The position numbers were made by a program, and so were the translations under genes. Under the pieces are notes generated by a model that saw only the letters and a program-made list of their open reading frames with translations, was not told the DNA's origin and made no database searches. From NCBI GenBank assembly GCA_964469055.1, contig CAYXXN010000130.1, forward strand, positions 1 to 8,006: a stretch of 8,006 nucleotides of DNA. The letters are read 5' to 3'. This stretch comes from CAYXXN01 sp964469055 (lineage in GTDB: Bacteria; Acidobacteriota; Thermoanaerobaculia; Multivoradales; JAHEKO01). The stretch's first letter is position 1. Each line of letters begins with the position of its first letter. Shown one piece after another: positions 6,171 through 8,006 of this stretch.

Positions 6171-7240
6171 GAGTCGAAGGGAATCTGGGGAGCGAAGCGC
6201 TGGGGGGCGTCCTGCGCCGGATCGGGGACGAGCGCGCCACCGGCATCCTCACCCTCCAGGGCGAGGAAGACATCATCGGGGTGACCTTCCTGCAGGGCGA
6301 GATCGTCTCCGTCGACGCCGTCAATCAGGCACCGGAAGAATCAACGGGGCGGCTGCTCGTCGAGCGCGGCCTGCTGACCCGGGAGGCTCTGGCGACCCTG
6401 CTCGCCGAGCAGGACGCCGGCGGGCCCCGCATGCAGGAGTCGGTGATCGAGCAGGGCTTGGTCGAGCCTTCGGAGCTCTGGGACGTCGAGCGCGAGAAGA
6501 GTCTGCGCTTGTGCGCGCAGGCCCTCGCTTGGCAGCGGGGACGCTACCGCTTCTACCCCAACGACGAGATCGCGTACGAGCCCGGCATGACGGCGATCAC
6601 CGTCACCGAGCTGCTCGCCCTCGAATCGCCGCCGCTGGCCGCGACGGACGGCCGGGCGAGCCTGACCCCGCCGTCGCTGGCAGGGCCCCTCGAGGAGAGG
6701 GAACGCCGCGGCGGAAACGAAGGCGAGCTCCGGCCGGCCTCGGAGCCAGCCGAGGGCTGGCTGACTCGGGTGGGCCGCACTTTCGAGTCACCGGCGGTGC
6801 CGGAGCGACTGGCCTGGGCGCTCGCCTTGGCCGGCGCCGTGGCGCTGGCCCTCGTCGCTTGGCGCGCGCCGGCCAAGGTCTACTTCCCGATCGAGGGTGA
6901 GCGACTGGCCGAGGGCGCCTTCGCGCGCCAGCAGGGGTCGGCCTTCTATCTCAAGGTCGACCGGGCGGCCAAGGCCTACTACCTGCTGACCGGGAGCTTC
7001 CCCGAGAGCCTCCCCGAGCTGGTGGCTCCGGGGTTGCTGGCGGAGGGCGACCTGACCGTCTCGCGGGACGGTGCCCTGGCCTACGCCGACGCCCCGGTGA
7101 GCTACCTGGTGCTGGTGGGCGGCCAGGCGAGCCCCGCCGAGTCGCATCGCACGGAGACCGTTGCCGGCCACTTCCTGCTCGACCCGGATTTCGTGTCGCC
7201 TGAGGTGGTGGAGGCGCCGGCCCTGGTGCTGCTGGATTGA
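6167..7240 (+). CDS. DUF4388 (PATAN) protein with single membrane anchor and extracytoplasmic C-terminal domain
   Basis: 357 residues from GTG 6167, which overlaps the preceding TGA in a GTGA junction; the frame is open far upstream, but that part is only a shadow of the TPR gene. Residues about 5-150 match DUF4388/PATAN: GSEALGGVLRRIGDERATGIL, then a G-V-T-F-LQGEIVSVDA hairpin, then helices GRLLVERGLLT and VIEQGLV, and a WQRGRYRFY strand. DUF4388 domains occur in response regulators and gliding/phototaxis proteins and are thought to mediate protein contacts. A charged linker leads to one membrane helix (about 215-233), then a C-terminal domain (about 237-357) with AAKAYYLLTGSFPESLPELV (267-286). 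That segment faintly resembles the post-helix part of type II secretion pseudopilins (processing and helix for Y-x-x-x-x-G-x-x-P-x-S-L), but no prepilin peptidase site is visible. DUF4388 should be cytoplasmic and the C-terminal domain outside. It ends 140 bp before dnaK. The domain call is firm; cellular role unknown. Confidence 0.88.
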   Translation: MRVEGNLGSEALGGVLRRIGDERATGILTLQGEEDIIGVTFLQGEIVSVDAVNQAPEESTGRLLVERGLLTREALATLLAEQDAGGPRMQESVIEQGLVEPSELWDVEREKSLRLCAQALAWQRGRYRFYPNDEIAYEPGMTAITVTELLALESPPLAATDGRASLTPPSLAGPLEERERRGGNEGELRPASEPAEGWLTRVGRTFESPAVPERLAWALALAGAVALALVAWRAPAKVYFPIEGERLAEGAFARQQGSAFYLKVDRAAKAYYLLTGSFPESLPELVAPGLLAEGDLTVSRDGALAYADAPVSYLVLVGGQASPAESHRTETVAGHFLLDPDFVSPEVVEAPALVLLD

Positions 7241-7264
7241 ATCTGAGCCACGGCGCGGAGCCTG

Positions 7265-7288
7265 GCGGCGTGCGAATCTTGACGCCGC
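7265..7288. promoter_or_regulatory. Inverted repeat overlapping the dnaK -35 box
   Basis: Perfect 7-bp arms GCGGCGT and ACGCCGC are separated by 10 bases. The right arm overlaps the last three bases of the -35 hexamer (7279-7284). It could be an operator or a weak stem at the end of the upstream operon; the lack of a following T-run argues against an intrinsic terminator. Chance is possible at this GC content. Confidence 0.35.
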
Positions 7289-7307
7289 GACGCTAAGGTT
7301 CTATCAT
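7279..7307 (+). promoter_or_regulatory. Sigma70-type promoter of dnaK
   Basis: TTGACG (7279-7284) and TATCAT (7302-7307) are separated by exactly 17 bases, each matching the sigma70 consensus at five of six positions. The predicted transcription start near 7314 gives a leader of about 67 nt. The elements do not fit a sigma32 site well: CTTGAC is present, but no CCCCAT-like -10 lies at the proper distance. Confidence 0.7.
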
Positions 7308-7328
7308 TCGCGCTGTCTACACGCGCGA
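7308..7328. promoter_or_regulatory. Palindrome at the predicted dnaK transcription start
   Basis: Arms TCGCGC and GCGCGA are separated by 9 bases, with TGT/ACA symmetry continuing inward. It immediately follows the -10 box. Its arm-N9-arm geometry resembles the HrcA operator CIRCE, but its sequence does not. It could be an operator or a 5' leader hairpin. Confidence 0.35.
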
Positions 7329-7365
7329 CCCGCAGTTCATCCCCAGGCCCCAGGCAGCAACTGAG

Positions 7366-7371
7366 AAGGAG
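7366..7371 (+). promoter_or_regulatory. Shine-Dalgarno site of dnaK
   Basis: AAGGAG lies 9 nt upstream of GTG 7381 and supports that GTG as the dnaK start. Confidence 0.8.
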
Positions 7372-7380
7372 AAACAGCTC

Positions 7381-8006
7381 GTGAGCAAGATCATCGGCAT
7401 CGACCTCGGAACCACCAACAGCGTGGTCGCCCTCATGGAGGGCTCCGAGGCCAAGGTCATCCCCAACTCCGAGGGCAACCGCACCACGCCCTCGGTGGTC
7501 GCCTTCACCAAGGGCGGCGAGCGGCTGGTCGGCCAGGTGGCCAAGCGCCAGTCCGTCACCAACCCGGAGAACACCGTCTACTCGATCAAGCGCTTCATGG
7601 GCCGTCGCTACGGCGAGGTCGCGGAAGAGATGAAGATGGTGCCCTTCAAGGTCGTCGACGCCGACAACGGCGTGCGCGTGGCGATCGGCGACAAGCGCTA
7701 CACGCCGGAGGAGATCTCGGCGATGGTGCTCGGGAAGCTGCGCCAGGCGGCCGAGGACTACCTCGGCGAGAAGGTCGAACGCGCCGTCATCACCGTGCCG
7801 GCCTACTTCAACGACGCGCAGCGCCAGGCGACCAAGGACGCCGGCCGCATCGCGGGCTTGACCGTCGAGCGGCTGGTCAACGAGCCGACGGCGGCCGCCC
7901 TGGCCTACGGCCTCGACAAGAAGAAGGACCAGCTCATCGCCGTTTACGACTTCGGCGGCGGCACCTTCGACATCTCGATCCTCGAGGTGGGCGAGGGCGT
8001 GGTCGA
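7381..8006 (+). CDS. dnaK: DnaK (Hsp70) molecular chaperone, N-terminal part (3' end off window)
   Basis: DnaK is the cytoplasmic ATP-dependent Hsp70 that binds unfolded polypeptides with DnaJ and GrpE. The first 208 residues of roughly 600-640 are present, all within the nucleotide-binding domain. Visible motifs are phosphate-1 IGIDLGTTNSVVAL (5-18), NRTTPSVVAF, VITVPAYFNDAQRQATKDAG (136-155), VNEPTAAALAYG, and phosphate-2 VYDFGGGTFDIS (188-199). All look intact. The segment around GRRYGEVAEEMKMVPFKV corresponds to the insertion found in diderm but not Firmicute DnaKs. The start is GTG, supported by AAGGAG 9 nt upstream. It has its own promoter in the 140-bp gap and no grpE, hrcA or dnaJ upstream; its 5' neighbour is the DUF4388 gene. 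Confidence 0.98.
   Translation, partial: MSKIIGIDLGTTNSVVALMEGSEAKVIPNSEGNRTTPSVVAFTKGGERLVGQVAKRQSVTNPENTVYSIKRFMGRRYGEVAEEMKMVPFKVVDADNGVRVAIGDKRYTPEEISAMVLGKLRQAAEDYLGEKVERAVITVPAYFNDAQRQATKDAGRIAGLTVERLVNEPTAAALAYGLDKKKDQLIAVYDFGGGTFDISILEVGEGVV

Noticed and set aside
7241..7380. CIRCE (HrcA operator) or sigma32 promoter before dnaK
   Set aside because: No TTAGCACTC/GAGTGCTAA arms and no CCCCAT-like -10; the sigma70-type boxes with 17-base spacing fit better.

Overview
This is a GC-rich, gene-dense chromosomal window, probably from a Gram-negative-type (diderm) bacterium. The DUF1844 and DUF4388 proteins, the very high GC, and a secreted protein that joins an FN3-like domain to long NTAVG-type repeats all fit an acidobacterial lineage (Thermoanaerobaculia or Holophagae-like). 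Myxococcota or another deltaproteobacterial-type group is the main alternative. DnaK carries the N-terminal-lobe insertion typical of diderm DnaKs. There is no rRNA or other phylogenetic marker, so the taxon is an inference. I see no RNA genes, transposase, phage cluster or CRISPR array, and no gene-free stretch longer than 300 bases.

Left third (1-3051, minus strand): one very large secreted protein, at least 1017 residues, whose C-terminus lies beyond the left edge. It has a Sec signal peptide, an FN3-like domain, a short Gly-rich segment, and then two copies of a module: DAD-LDGL linker, about 14 tandem 17-residue NTAVG repeats, and an IRIGT...GQLGT cap. In related proteins this cap sits just before a Peptidase_S74 intramolecular chaperone, so that domain is expected just outside the window. 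Upstream of it on the same strand (3174-3959) is mazG, a house-cleaning NTP pyrophosphohydrolase.

Middle (4025-7240, plus strand): a compact three-gene operon divergent from mazG. It encodes a DUF1844 protein, a multi-pass membrane protein with a TPR block, and a DUF4388 (PATAN) protein with one membrane anchor and an extracytoplasmic tail. The genes overlap by 20 bp and then 4 bp, so coupled translation is likely. The two membrane proteins look like partners in an envelope-associated complex of unknown function.

Right end (7241-8006, plus strand): a 140-bp intergenic region with a well-formed sigma70-type promoter (TTGACG-N17-TATCAT) and two inverted repeats, followed by the 5' part of dnaK (GTG start, strong Shine-Dalgarno), cut by the right edge.

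The best candidates for something unusual are the duplicated repeat-and-cap architecture of the secreted protein and the uncharacterised TPR/DUF4388 membrane pair. Nothing here by itself proves a new system.
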